Shown: positions 45,294-53,786 of the stretch, in pieces
Layout of the letters: each line of letters begins with the position of its first letter
Position numbering within the stretch: the first letter of the stretch is position 1
Assembly: GCF_000282355.1 (NCBI RefSeq)
Contig: NZ_AKJL01000001.1
Coordinates: forward strand, 1 to 64,000
Source: Pseudomonas sp. GM49
GTDB taxonomy: Bacteria > Pseudomonadota > Gammaproteobacteria > Pseudomonadales > Pseudomonadaceae
DNA: 64,000 nucleotides
Direction of reading: 5' to 3'
Made by a program: the position numbers and the translations under genes
Notes under the pieces: model-generated
What the model saw: the letters and a program-made list of their open reading frames with translations, nothing else
Told to the model about the DNA's origin: nothing
Databases searched by the model: none

Positions 45294-46085
45294 ATGACTG
45301 ACACCCAGACTTCACCCGACACCACCGCTGAAATAGACGCACCGCCAGCGGTCGAGCTGCCCTGGGCGGACGTCCACGTCGAGCACCACAAGATGCTCCG
45401 TCTGGCGCCGCTGCAGACTGACCGCAACACGGGCGGGCGCCCGTTGCGCTTTGTCGAGCTCGGCTATGCCGAGCGCAACGACAAGGAACGCAGCCTGATG
45501 CGCATGAGCATCACCCTGCCCGGCCAGCGCGTGCGCAAGGAACAGAATCATCTGGACGTGTGGGTCGATCACACCGAAAAGCGCGTGCATTTCGCCCCGG
45601 ATAGCGGTTTGCAGGTAGAACCGCTGAACCGTGGCATTGGCCGATTCATGGCGGCCCAGGGCATCAACTGGGCGAAGAAGCGCTGGCCGACCTACACCGT
45701 CGACGGCTTTGACCTGAACAACAAGGAAGCGCTGAACGAAGACACCCGCCTGCGCCGCGATCATTTTTTACGCGTGCACGGTTTCGACGTGGTGTATGCC
45801 GATGCCCAGCATTTGAAAGGCAGCGTCAAGCCGGTCAAGGTCGGCGACCTTTCTGGCGACTGGAACGGCGAAAAACTGCAGGTCGTGGAAATTCTCGAGG
45901 CGGCGCAGATGCTCCAGCAAGCCGAGCAGAACCTGGCCGAGCAGGAAGTCAAACTCAAGAAACACGAAGAAAAAGTCAGCAAGTACAAACGCGAAGACGC
46001 CGGGCTGCGCTTCACCATCACCTGCCTGGTGGCGTTTGCGGTGTTTCAGGCGGGGTTGCTGATCTGGATTGCCACGCACCGATGA
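45294..46085 (+). CDS. Hypothetical protein with coiled coil and C-terminal membrane anchor
   Basis: A 263-residue protein of no family known to me. A Pro/Thr-rich acidic start is followed by a soluble domain (about 25-180) with FVELGYAERNDKERSLMRMS and WVDHTEKRVHFAPDSG. A coiled coil (about 200-235, LLQQAEQNLAEQEVKLKKHE-like) precedes one C-terminal helix (CLVAFAVFQAGLLIWIA). The tail-anchored layout places the bulk in the cytoplasm. I believe it is conserved in pseudomonads. It is preceded by two strong hairpins and followed by a REPIN. Confidence 0.8.
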   Translation: MTDTQTSPDTTAEIDAPPAVELPWADVHVEHHKMLRLAPLQTDRNTGGRPLRFVELGYAERNDKERSLMRMSITLPGQRVRKEQNHLDVWVDHTEKRVHFAPDSGLQVEPLNRGIGRFMAAQGINWAKKRWPTYTVDGFDLNNKEALNEDTRLRRDHFLRVHGFDVVYADAQHLKGSVKPVKVGDLSGDWNGEKLQVVEILEAAQMLQQAEQNLAEQEVKLKKHEEKVSKYKREDAGLRFTITCLVAFAVFQAGLLIWIATHR

Positions 46086-46110
46086 AGGTTTGAGACCGCG
46101 GCGCATTCAT

Positions 46111-46210
46111 TGTAGGAGCGAGCTTGCTCGCGATGGACGTTAACGATGACGCGTGTATTCTGAATAAACACGTCGCCCTTACGTTCATCGCGAGCAAGCT
46201 CGCTCCTACA
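46111..46210. repeat. REPIN, TGTAGGAG class, reversed spacer
   Basis: Same element as at 4330 but with the spacer in the opposite orientation (as at 54417, 57927 and 61451). Confidence 0.9.
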
Positions 46211-46214
46211 AGGG

Positions 46215-47123
46215 TCAAACGCGGGAAGCGAACAACGCCTGATGCTCCCGGCACTGCTGTGCGCTCAGCATGAACACACCATGGCCGCCACGCTCGAACT
46301 CCAGCCAGGCGAAGTCGACTTCCGGGTACAACGCCTCAACGTGCACCTGGCTGTTGCCCACTTCGACAATCAGCAAGCCCTTCTCAGTCAGATGATCCGC
46401 CGCTTCGGCGAGCATGCGCCGTACCAGGTTCAAACCGTCATCGCCGCAGGCCAGGCCCAGTTCCGGTTCGTGCTGGTATTCGTCCGGCATGTCGGCGAAA
46501 TCCTCTGCATCGACGTAGGGCGGGTTCGACACGATCAGGTCGAAACGTTGTCCCGGCAAGCCTTCGAAACCGTCGCCCTGCACCGTGTACACGCGCTCAT
46601 CGACACCATGGCGCTCGATGTTCTGGTTGGCCACTTCCAGCGCTTCGAACGACAGGTCTGCCAACACCACCTCGGCATGCTGGAACTCGTAGGCGCAGGC
46701 AATGCCGATGCAACCGGAACCGGTGCACAGGTCGAGAATCCGCGCAGGCTCCGAAGCAAGCCACGGGGTAAAACGATTTTCGATCAACTCGCCAATCGGT
46801 GAACGCGGGATCAAAACACGCTCATCGACGATGAACGACATGCCACAGAACCAGGCCTCGCCCAGCAGATACGCTGTCGGTACCCGCTCTTCGATACGGC
46901 GCTTGAGCAAGCGCTGCAAATGGACCAGTTCGTCGTCTTCCAGATTGCAGTCGAGGTAGCTGTCGGCGATTTCCCACGGCAGGTGCAGTGCGCCCAACAC
47001 CAATTGCCGGGCTTCGTCCCAGGCGTTGTCGGTGCCATGACCGAAAAACAGATCCTCCCCATGGAAGCGGCTGACGGCCCAACGGATATGGTCACGCAGG
47101 GTGCGAAGGCGGGAAGTGATCAC
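46215..47123 (-). CDS. prmB: 50S ribosomal protein L3 glutamine methyltransferase
   Basis: A 302-residue SAM-dependent enzyme that methylates a glutamine in ribosomal protein L3. The SAM motif is [17 protein letters not shown] and the catalytic motif NPPYVD, as in HemK/PrmC relatives. The N-terminal helical domain and the [15 protein letters not shown] segment mark PrmB. The start is GTG at 47123 with GGAG upstream. Single gene; aroC and folE nearby match the usual Pseudomonas surroundings. Confidence 0.94.
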   Translation of the reverse strand: MITSRLRTLRDHIRWAVSRFHGEDLFFGHGTDNAWDEARQLVLGALHLPWEIADSYLDCNLEDDELVHLQRLLKRRIEERVPTAYLLGEAWFCGMSFIVDERVLIPRSPIGELIENRFTPWLASEPARILDLCTGSGCIGIACAYEFQHAEVVLADLSFEALEVANQNIERHGVDERVYTVQGDGFEGLPGQRFDLIVSNPPYVDAEDFADMPDEYQHEPELGLACGDDGLNLVRRMLAEAADHLTEKGLLIVEVGNSQVHVEALYPEVDFAWLEFERGGHGVFMLSAQQCREHQALFASRV

Positions 47124-47361
47124 GACGGCAAACTCCAGAAAAATCGACGGGCGATTCTACCAGTCAAACGACGTCACGACGACGCGGGAAACTACCGATT
47201 CAAATGTAGGAGTTATCCATTTTTTCGCCAGGCTATTGAACAAAACGTGACTATTGACAAGGCTACAGGCCAGCAACGACGGCACCTACGATCGTAGCGA
47301 TTCACAGAACCGCTCAGCCAGAGGACAATGTCGCAAAAGCCCCACTCCAAGGAGCCCCAGA

Positions 47362-47952
47362 ATGTCCGTTCCAAAAACGATGTTTCAACTCAGCGGCCGC
47401 GGTTATCCGGCAGCCAAACTGAGTCATGCGACCCTTATCATCATCGATGCCCAGAAAGAGTATTTGAGCGGGCCGCTGGCCCTCAGCGGCATGGATGAGG
47501 CCGTCGCGAACATCAAGCAGTTACTCGCCGCGGCCCGTGCCGCTGGCCGGCCGATCGTGCATGTCCGCCACCTCGGCACGCTCGGTGGAATGTTCAACCC
47601 GCAAGGCGTCGGTGGTGAGTTCATTCCGGGTCTTGAGCCACAGAACGACGAAACCATCATCGGCAAATTGCTGCCGAGCGCGTTCCACGGTACCGAACTG
47701 GCCAAACGCCTGGAGGACCTCGGCGCCCTCGACCTGATCGTCTGCGGCTTCATGAGTCACTCGAGCGTCAGCACCACTGTGCGCGCGGCGAAGAACCTGG
47801 GTTTCCGATGCACACTTATTGAAGATGCCTGCGCCACTCGCGATCTGCCCTACAAGGGTGGTGTACTGAGCGCCGCGCACGTTCATCAGACCGAAATGGC
47901 GATCATGGGCGATAACTTTGCCACCCTCGCCTTGACCCACGAACTGGTCTGA
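47362..47952 (+). CDS. Isochorismatase-family (cysteine hydrolase) protein lacking the catalytic Cys
   Basis: A 196-residue isochorismatase-like hydrolase. Asp29 (IIIDAQKEY) and Lys102 (IGKLLPSAFHG) of the usual triad are present. The nucleophile position is Ser135: GFMSHSSVSTT where most relatives have MSHMCV. AAGGAG precedes the ATG at 47362. Downstream, ATGAGCGG-N9-CCGCTCAT (47963-47987) forms a hairpin. Substrate unknown; it may be a serine variant or non-catalytic. It stands alone between prmB and a small membrane protein. Confidence 0.85.
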   Translation: MSVPKTMFQLSGRGYPAAKLSHATLIIIDAQKEYLSGPLALSGMDEAVANIKQLLAAARAAGRPIVHVRHLGTLGGMFNPQGVGGEFIPGLEPQNDETIIGKLLPSAFHGTELAKRLEDLGALDLIVCGFMSHSSVSTTVRAAKNLGFRCTLIEDACATRDLPYKGGVLSAAHVHQTEMAIMGDNFATLALTHELV

Positions 47953-48083
47953 TCGGCGCCCAATGAGCGGTCAAATACGCCGCTCATCCGCAAAAGCCTC
48001 TCATTAGCCGTAAATGTCATAGCCTCAGGAACATCCCGGTCAACTCCCGGTCGAAGGGCCGATACCCATTGAGGAAGGTCGGA

Positions 48084-48404
48084 ATGAAGTTATCCGATGG
48101 TTTTGACGCTCGCCGCTTGCGGCCCAAAGGCCAGCGCAATTGGCGTTTTCGAATCGGCGCAACGATAGCCGCGTTGCTGGCCATGAGCGGTGTGTTGCTC
48201 GCCATGGCCGGTGTCGCCAGCCTGCTCGGTCACGCCCCCGCCCTCGGCGAGATGAACACCAACCGTGCCGGTGCGGCGGTGATCCTGGCGATTGGTCTGG
48301 TGGTGCTGTACCTCGGCGTGTGGCTGTGGCGCCGCTGCCGTCGCCGCTCGCGTCAGTCACAAGAACTGAACATGTCCCCGCATCTGATGAAAAAACACGA
48401 CTGA
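48084..48404 (+). CDS. Small two-helix membrane protein
   Basis: A 106-residue protein with two transmembrane helices (IGATIAALLAMSGVLLAMAGVASL and GAAVILAIGLVVLYLGVWLW, each 20-24 residues) joined by a short loop, with a strongly basic segment after the second. GAGGAAGG is five bases before the ATG at 48084, which decides the start over one five codons upstream. No family recognised. It lies 88 bp before the Smr gene on the same strand and may be co-transcribed. Confidence 0.8.
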   Translation: MKLSDGFDARRLRPKGQRNWRFRIGATIAALLAMSGVLLAMAGVASLLGHAPALGEMNTNRAGAAVILAIGLVVLYLGVWLWRRCRRRSRQSQELNMSPHLMKKHD

Positions 48405-48492
48405 GCCCAGGCTCGAAGCCCAACGCCGCGTGTTTTGTCGCGCCCCAACTGCCTGGAGTTGGGTAAACTGGCCGCCCTTCGCGGAGGCTGAC

Positions 48493-49050
48493 ATGCAAGA
48501 CGACGATTTTTCCCTGTTCAAAAGCGCAATCCAAGGCGTCAAGCCGATCAAGCACGATCGCGCCGAAACCGGCAAACCCAAGGCTGACCGCGCGCAGATT
48601 GCCAAGCTGCGTCTAGCGGCCACTGTGCGCACCGAATCCACCACCGTTGACGGGCTGTCCGATCAGTTCGTCATCGACGTCGGCCCTGAAGACGAGCTGA
48701 TGTGGGCGCGTGACGGCGTGCAGGAAAGCCAGATGCGCAAGCTCAAGATCGGCCAGATTCCGTTCGAAGGCAGCCTCGACCTGCATGGCATGAGTGTGGA
48801 AAAAGCCCGGGAAACCCTCTGGGCCTTCCTGGCCGAAGCGACCAAGTTCGAAATCCGCTGCGTGCGCGTCACCCATGGCAAGGCTGTACGCCTGGACGGC
48901 AAGCGGCCGATGATCAAAAGCCACGTCAACACCTGGCTGCGCCAGCATCCACAGGTACTCGGCTTCACCTCGTGCCAGGCCAGACACGGCGGTGCCGGCG
49001 CGGTTTATGTGATGCTCAAACGCACCATGATGGAAGGTCGCGACGAGTAA
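48493..49050 (+). CDS. Smr domain protein
   Basis: A 185-residue protein with a C-terminal Smr domain, a probable RNA or DNA nuclease unit also found in MutS2. The Smr core is seen in SLDLHGMSVEKARETLWAFL (about 95-115), CVRVTHGKAVR and CQARHGGAGAVYVML. The N-terminal 70 residues are charged and flexible. GGAGG lies six bases before the ATG at 48493. It is followed by folE. Likely involved in RNA turnover or DNA repair, by family only. Confidence 0.92.
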   Translation: MQDDDFSLFKSAIQGVKPIKHDRAETGKPKADRAQIAKLRLAATVRTESTTVDGLSDQFVIDVGPEDELMWARDGVQESQMRKLKIGQIPFEGSLDLHGMSVEKARETLWAFLAEATKFEIRCVRVTHGKAVRLDGKRPMIKSHVNTWLRQHPQVLGFTSCQARHGGAGAVYVMLKRTMMEGRDE

Positions 49051-49127
49051 AGCTGATGCGCCACGCTTGCAGCGTCGTGTCCGCCACCGTACCCTTGCCC
49101 TTTGCGTAAAATCCCACAGGTAGTTTC

Positions 49128-49673
49128 ATGTCCCTGGAACAGAATTACACCGCGATCCTTGGCCAACTGGGCGAGGACGTCTCCCGCGAGGGCCTGCTCG
49201 ACACGCCCAAGCGTGCCGCCAAAGCCATGCAGTACCTCTGCCGCGGCTATGAACAGACACTGGAAGAGGTCACCAACGGTGCCCTGTTCAGCTCCGACAA
49301 CAGCGAAATGGTGCTGGTCAAGGACATCGAGTTGTACTCGTTGTGCGAACACCACCTGCTGCCGTTCATCGGCAAGGCTCACGTCGCCTACATCCCGAGC
49401 GGCAAGGTCCTGGGCCTGTCGAAGGTGGCGCGGATCGTCGATATGTACGCCCGTCGCCTGCAGATCCAGGAAAACCTCAGCCGCCAGATCGCCGACGCGG
49501 TCCAGCAGGTCACCGGCGCCCTGGGCGTTGCAGTGGTGATCGAGGCCAAGCACATGTGCATGATGATGCGCGGTGTGGAGAAGCAGAATTCGACGATGAT
49601 CACCTCGGTGATGCTCGGTGAGTTCCGTGAGAACGCCGCGACCCGCAGCGAATTCCTCAGCCTCATCAAGTAA
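49128..49673 (+). CDS. folE: GTP cyclohydrolase I
   Basis: The enzyme makes dihydroneopterin triphosphate from GTP, the first step to folate. The 181-residue protein has all zinc ligands: Cys73 and His76 in LCEHHLLPF, and Cys144 in KHMCMMMRG. The [12 protein letters not shown] segment is typical. Pseudomonads usually carry more than one FolE, so this may be one of several. It has its own terminator. Confidence 0.95.
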   Translation: MSLEQNYTAILGQLGEDVSREGLLDTPKRAAKAMQYLCRGYEQTLEEVTNGALFSSDNSEMVLVKDIELYSLCEHHLLPFIGKAHVAYIPSGKVLGLSKVARIVDMYARRLQIQENLSRQIADAVQQVTGALGVAVVIEAKHMCMMMRGVEKQNSTMITSVMLGEFRENAATRSEFLSLIK

Positions 49674-49690
49674 TTCGCGGCACGAAGAAA

Positions 49691-49716
49691 ACCGGCACTC
49701 ATCGCCGGTTTTTTTT
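49691..49716 (+). terminator. Terminator of folE
   Basis: ACCGGC-ACTCATC-GCCGGT hairpin followed by a T run (eight T). Confidence 0.9.
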
Positions 49717-49777
49717 CGTCCGCAAAAAATCAGGTAAGCTGCGCGCCCTTCTTCATTTGCACCGTGAGGCTTTCAAC

Positions 49778-50149
49778 GTGTTCGTAAAAGCGCTTCGTGT
49801 CGGCCTTGGCCAACTGATCATCTTCATCGACTTCATCACCCGTCCAGGCAAGAAAAAGCGCCCCGCCGCGGCTCAGGCCCAGGTCGAAGCGGCCGCCAAA
49901 GGCCTGACGCTGTATCAATTCCACGCCTGCCCGTTCTGCGTGAAGACCCGCCGCACCCTGCGCCGCCTGAATGTGCCGGTGGCCCTTCGCGATGCGAAGA
50001 ACAACGAACAGGATCGCCAGACCTTGCTGGAGCAAGGTGGCAAGATCAAGGTGCCATGCCTGCGTATCGAAGAGAATGGCCAGACCACCTGGATGTATGA
50101 GTCCAAGGTGATCATTGATTATCTGGACAAGCGATTCGCTGCAGCCTGA
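49778..50149 (+). CDS. Glutaredoxin/thioredoxin-fold protein with N-terminal hydrophobic segment
   Basis: A 123-residue protein of the glutaredoxin/GST-N fold. The redox motif is CPFC (Cys51-Cys54) in YQFHACPFCVKTRR, followed by KIKVPCLRIEENG with the cis-Pro. An N-terminal hydrophobic helix (LRVGLGQLIIFIDFI) may anchor it to the membrane. The start is GTG at 49778 with GAGG eight bases upstream; an in-frame TTG earlier is less likely. It probably reduces disulfides or glutathionylated proteins. Confidence 0.88.
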   Translation: MFVKALRVGLGQLIIFIDFITRPGKKKRPAAAQAQVEAAAKGLTLYQFHACPFCVKTRRTLRRLNVPVALRDAKNNEQDRQTLLEQGGKIKVPCLRIEENGQTTWMYESKVIIDYLDKRFAAA

Positions 50150-50177
50150 TGTATTTGTGGTGATCTGACTGACGCCA

Positions 50178-50265
50178 TCGTCGGAACGCCGCCCGGAGCA
50201 AGCTCGCTCCCACAGGGGGCTTGTGGCGTGCACAAAACCTGTGGGAGCGAGCTTGCTCGCGATGG
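50178..50265. repeat. REP pair with 25-base extension shared with 52074
   Basis: Inward-facing REP pair. TCGTCGGAACGCCGCCCGGA and the next five bases (50178-50202) are identical to 52074-52098, so the arm is a hybrid of another repeat. Confidence 0.85.
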
Positions 50266-50336
50266 GGCCGGCTCAGACAACGCAAACCCCGAACAAAGAT
50301 AAACCGGCTCAAGGGCCGGTTTATCTTTGTCTGCTT

Positions 50337-51503
50337 TCAGGCTGCTTTGGCGGCTTGGGCTGCCCGCACCACCCCCGCCAAGCGCTTGAGCCCCTCATCC
50401 AGCCGCGCAGGCTCAATGTGACTGAAGTTCAACCGCAAATACCCCGGATGGTTATCCGGCTCGGGGAAAAACGGTTCGCCCGGCATGAACGCCACGTCGT
50501 TGGCCAGCGCGGCGTTAAGCAAGGTTCGGGTGTCCTGTGGCTGCTTGAGTTTCAACCAGAAAAACAGCCCGCCCTGCGGCACGTTCCAGTCCGCCAGATC
50601 CGAAAAGTGAGTTTCCAGCGCTGCTTGGAACGCATCCCGACGTCCACGGTAAAAATCGCGTAACTCACTGCGGTGCTGCTGATATTTCTCGCTGCCAATC
50701 CATTGCAGCGCCTGCCATTGGCCTACCCTATTGGTGTGCAAATCCGCCGACTGCTTGAGTTTCAACAGATGGGGAAACAGGTCGGGACTGGCGATCAGGT
50801 AGCCAACGCGCAAACCCGGCAACAGGGTTTTCGACACGGTCCCGGTATAGATCCAGCTGGCCGTCTTCAAGCGACCGGCAATCGGCGTGGCGCTGCCACC
50901 GTCGAAAGTCAGTTCGCGATAAGGCTCGTCTTCGATCAGGGTGACGCCAAACTCGTCGAGCAGCGCTGCCACCGCGTCGCGCTTTGCTTCGCTATAACGC
51001 ACGGCCGATGGATTCTGGAAGGTCGGGATCAGGTAGATGAAGGCCGGACAGTGTTTTTCCAGGCGTGCGCGCAATTGCGCCAGGTTCGGACCGTCAGCCT
51101 CCAGCGGCACGGTCAGGCATTCGGCGCCGAACAGCTGAAAAATCTGCAACGCCGCCAGATAAGTCGGCGCTTCGAGCAGGACTTCAGTGCCCTTGTCGAT
51201 GTAGAGCTTGGCTGCAAGGTCCAGGGTCTGCTGTGAGCCGCTGACCACCAGCACCTGCCCTGCCTCGCACGGCACTCCCAACGCTCGCGCTTCTGCTGCC
51301 AGCGCTTCGCGCAGCGCCGGCTCGCCTTCGCTCATGCCGTATTGGCCCATGGACAACGGCATGTCGGCCCATTCGACCTTCGGCAGCATGGCTTCGGCGG
51401 GCAGGCCGCCGGCAAATGACATCATCTGCGGACGCTGAGCCGCGGCGAGGATTTCACGGATCAAAGAACTTTTAAGGCGCGAGACACGTTCGGAAAAAGC
51501 CAT
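50337..51503 (-). CDS. PLP-dependent aminotransferase, class I/II (2-aminoadipate type)
   Basis: A 388-residue fold-type I aminotransferase. The PLP lysine is Lys225 in GTVSKTLLPGLRVGYL. FAGGLPAEAMLPKVEW near the start and YLIPTFQNPSAVRYSEAKR are typical of the LysN/KAT-like group that acts on 2-aminoadipate, leucine or kynurenine. The ATG at 51503 is the family start. It is divergent from a MarR regulator with two matching operators between them, so its expression is probably controlled by that repressor. Confidence 0.9.
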   Translation of the reverse strand: MAFSERVSRLKSSLIREILAAAQRPQMMSFAGGLPAEAMLPKVEWADMPLSMGQYGMSEGEPALREALAAEARALGVPCEAGQVLVVSGSQQTLDLAAKLYIDKGTEVLLEAPTYLAALQIFQLFGAECLTVPLEADGPNLAQLRARLEKHCPAFIYLIPTFQNPSAVRYSEAKRDAVAALLDEFGVTLIEDEPYRELTFDGGSATPIAGRLKTASWIYTGTVSKTLLPGLRVGYLIASPDLFPHLLKLKQSADLHTNRVGQWQALQWIGSEKYQQHRSELRDFYRGRRDAFQAALETHFSDLADWNVPQGGLFFWLKLKQPQDTRTLLNAALANDVAFMPGEPFFPEPDNHPGYLRLNFSHIEPARLDEGLKRLAGVVRAAQAAKAA

Positions 51504-51537
51504 GGGGATCACCGGTAGCGAGGCACGAGGAAAATGA

Positions 51538-51594
51538 GTCAAACTTATTGACCGAAATTACGCCAGCTCGAATGGATACGTCAATATGCTTGAC
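51538..51594. promoter_or_regulatory. Two GTCAA-N5-TTGAC operators between aminotransferase and marR
   Basis: GTCAAACTTATTGAC (51538-51552) and GTCAATATGCTTGAC (51580-51594) have the same arms and spacing, with centres 42 bp apart (four helical turns). The second covers the start codon of the MarR gene, the first lies 35 bp before the aminotransferase start. Confidence 0.7.
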
Positions 51595-52032
51595 CTTAAA
51601 AACCCGATCTCCCAGCAGCAAGCCATGGAAGCGTTTTTCTTCGGCTACCAGGCCTTCACCGCCAAGGCCGATGAAATGCTCGAACGTCGCGGCCTGAGCC
51701 GGGTGCATCAGCGCATCGTGTTTTTCATCGCCCGTTACCCGAACCTGAGCGTCAAGGAGTTACTGGCCTTGCTCGGCGTGAGCAAGCAGGCGCTGAACAT
51801 GCCATTGCGACAATTGTTGGAGATGCACCTGGTCGACAGCGTCGCGTCCGAGACCGACAAGCGTAAGCGCTTGCTGGAATTGACTGCTGAAGGCACACGG
51901 TTTGAGCAGGCGTTGAGGCGCGAGCAGGTGAAATTGCTGGAACGGGTGTTTGCCGAGGCCGGGGAGACGGCGGTGAATGGGTGGCTGGCGGTGAATCTGG
52001 CGTTGGGGCAAACCCGGTTGTCGGCAGACTGA
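51586..52032 (+). CDS. MarR family transcriptional regulator
   Basis: A 148-residue winged-helix regulator. The DNA-binding part is seen at LSRVHQRIVFFIARYPNLSV and ELLALLGVSKQALNMPLRQLLEMHLV (about residues 37-85), followed by the wing (SETDKRKRLLELT). It is divergent from an aminotransferase gene. An operator copy overlaps its own ATG, so strong autorepression is expected. Ligand unknown, possibly an amino acid or keto acid related to the neighbour. Confidence 0.92.
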   Translation: MLDLKNPISQQQAMEAFFFGYQAFTAKADEMLERRGLSRVHQRIVFFIARYPNLSVKELLALLGVSKQALNMPLRQLLEMHLVDSVASETDKRKRLLELTAEGTRFEQALRREQVKLLERVFAEAGETAVNGWLAVNLALGQTRLSAD

Positions 52033-52066
52033 GTGTTGAATCAGCTGGATTTGTAGTGGCTGAACC

Positions 52067-52157
52067 GACGCCTTCGTCGGAACGCCGCCCGGAGCAAGCC
52101 CGCTCCCACAGGTGGGAATGCGGTCAACTGTGGGAGCGGGCTTGCCCGCGAAGGGGC
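52067..52157. repeat. REP pair, TGTGGGAG class, inward orientation
   Basis: Inward-facing REP pair with GGGC cores. Its left arm shares 25 identical bases (52074-52098) with the repeat at 50178. Confidence 0.85.
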
Positions 52158-52216
52158 CGGAACAGGCGATATATCCCTAAAGCCAAACTTTTCGTCGACA
52201 AAACCAAAAACATTAT

Positions 52217-52244
52217 TTGCATTATTTGTATACAAAAGCATAAT
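52217..52244 (+). promoter_or_regulatory. Promoter with purine-regulon palindrome in the spacer (site 2)
   Basis: TTGCAT (52217-52222) and CATAAT (52239-52244), 16 bases apart, form a sigma-70 promoter. The palindrome TTTGTATACAAA (52225-52236) fills the spacer, the ideal place for a repressor to block RNA polymerase. The start codon is at 52365. The rest of this 330-base gap is a REP pair and AT-rich DNA. Confidence 0.6.
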
Positions 52245-52364
52245 CCACCTCGTGCGAGTTTCTGACCAAGCGGTCAACAAATTCGCAAGTGCCTCAAAGG
52301 GCCGCTGCCACCCTCATGGGTCCGGCCCTGGAAATAACAATAAAACTCTTGAGGAGTATTCGCT

Positions 52365-53714
52365 GTGGAAAGCCGCAAATCCGAAGCATCGACGCTGGAT
52401 CTCTCGCCGCCATTACGCAATGGCTTGCTGGAACGTCTGTTCAAACTCAGCTTGCACGGCACCACGGTGAAGACCGAGCTGATTGCCGGTCTGACAACCT
52501 TCATCACCATGGCTTACATCATCTTCGTTAACCCCAACATCATGGCCGACGCCGGGATCGACCACGGTGCAGCGTTCGTCGCCACCTGCATCGCCGCCGC
52601 ACTCGGTTGCCTGTTGATGGGCCTGTACGCCAACTGGCCGGTCGGCCTGGCGCCGGGCATGGGGCTGAACGCCTTCTTCACCTACACCGTGGTCGGCACC
52701 ATGGGCTACAACTGGGAAACCGCCCTCGGCGCGGTGTTCGTTTCCGGTGTGCTGTTCATGATCCTGACCTTCTCGCGGATCCGCGAATGGCTGCTCAACA
52801 GCATCCCGGTCAGCCTGCGCTTCGCCATGGGCGCCGGCGTGGGTCTGTTCCTGGGGCTGATCGGCCTGAAAACCGCGGGTATCGTCGTCGATAGCCCGGC
52901 TACCCTGATCAAGCTCGGTTCCCTGCGCGAGCCCGGCCCGCTGCTCGCCGCCGTGTGCTTCCTGATGATTGCCATCCTCAGCTATCACAAAGTGTTCGGC
53001 GCAATCCTCATCAGCATCATTACCGTGACCCTCGCCGGTTGGGGCCTTGGGTTGGTGCACTACGAGGGCATCATGTCGGCCCCGCCAAGCCTGGCACCGA
53101 CCTGGATGGCCATGAACGTCGCCGGTGTGTTCAACGTCAGCATGATCAGCGTGGTCCTGGCGTTCCTCTTCGTGCACATGTTCGACACCGCCGGCACACT
53201 GATGGGCGTTGCCCAGCGCGCCAACCTGGTGGGCGCTGACGGCCGCATCGAAAACCTCTCCCGTGCGATGAAAGCCGACAGTGCTTCCAGCGTATTCGGT
53301 GCAGTAGTCGGCGTTCCGCCAGTGACCAGCTATGTAGAAAGTGCTGCCGGCGTGGCCGCTGGTGGTCGGACTGGTCTTACCGCAGTCACCGTTGGTGTGC
53401 TATTTATAGCTGCAATGTTTTTCGCACCTCTGGCCGGCATGATTCCCGCCTATGCCACCGCTGGCGCACTGATTTATGTAGCAATGCTGATGATGGGCGG
53501 CATGGCTCACATCGAATGGGATGAAGCGACCGACAGCATTCCGGCGATTGTCACCGCAATCATGATGCCGCTGACCTTCTCGGTTGCCGACGGTATCGCG
53601 CTGGGTTTCATCACCTACGTGGCGTTGAAGGCCGGTACCGGCAAGTACAAGGAAATTTCCGTAAGCCTGTGGGTGCTCTGCGCGATCTTCATCGCCAAGT
53701 TCATCTTCCTGTAA
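52365..53714 (+). CDS. AzgA-type NCS2 purine permease (guanine/hypoxanthine/adenine)
   Basis: A 449-residue inner-membrane transporter of the AzgA/GhxP branch of NCS2. Family parts include ITMAYIIFVNPNIM, GLAPGMGLNAFFTYTVV and FLFVHMFDTAGTLMGVAQRA. About 12-14 helices are predicted. The start is GTG at 52365 after GAGGAG. A terminator follows. Its promoter carries the TTGTATACAA palindrome found before puuE and the NCS1 permease, which puts it in the purine regulon. Substrate choice between guanine/hypoxanthine and adenine cannot be made by eye. Confidence 0.92.
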   Translation: MESRKSEASTLDLSPPLRNGLLERLFKLSLHGTTVKTELIAGLTTFITMAYIIFVNPNIMADAGIDHGAAFVATCIAAALGCLLMGLYANWPVGLAPGMGLNAFFTYTVVGTMGYNWETALGAVFVSGVLFMILTFSRIREWLLNSIPVSLRFAMGAGVGLFLGLIGLKTAGIVVDSPATLIKLGSLREPGPLLAAVCFLMIAILSYHKVFGAILISIITVTLAGWGLGLVHYEGIMSAPPSLAPTWMAMNVAGVFNVSMISVVLAFLFVHMFDTAGTLMGVAQRANLVGADGRIENLSRAMKADSASSVFGAVVGVPPVTSYVESAAGVAAGGRTGLTAVTVGVLFIAAMFFAPLAGMIPAYATAGALIYVAMLMMGGMAHIEWDEATDSIPAIVTAIMMPLTFSVADGIALGFITYVALKAGTGKYKEISVSLWVLCAIFIAKFIFL

Positions 53715-53741
53715 GCCTTACGCGGGACCCGCTTCAAAACA

Positions 53742-53767
53742 GCCTCACCCCGTCGGGTGAGGCTTTT
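53742..53767 (+). terminator. Terminator after the AzgA-type permease
   Basis: GCCTCACCC-CGTC-GGGTGAGGC hairpin followed by TTTTG, just before the next ribosome-binding site. Confidence 0.85.
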
Positions 53768-53786
53768 GTGCAAATGGAGGAAAGTG

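Noticed and set aside
47286-47297. Palindrome CTACGATCGTAG before the isochorismatase-like gene
   Set aside because: A single 12-base palindrome made of common GATC-type sequence, without a second copy or nearby regulator.
52188-52202. TCGTCGACAA near the AzgA-type permease as a prp-type GntR site
   Set aside because: One mismatch to the prp operator, but not in register with the promoter, and the function does not fit.
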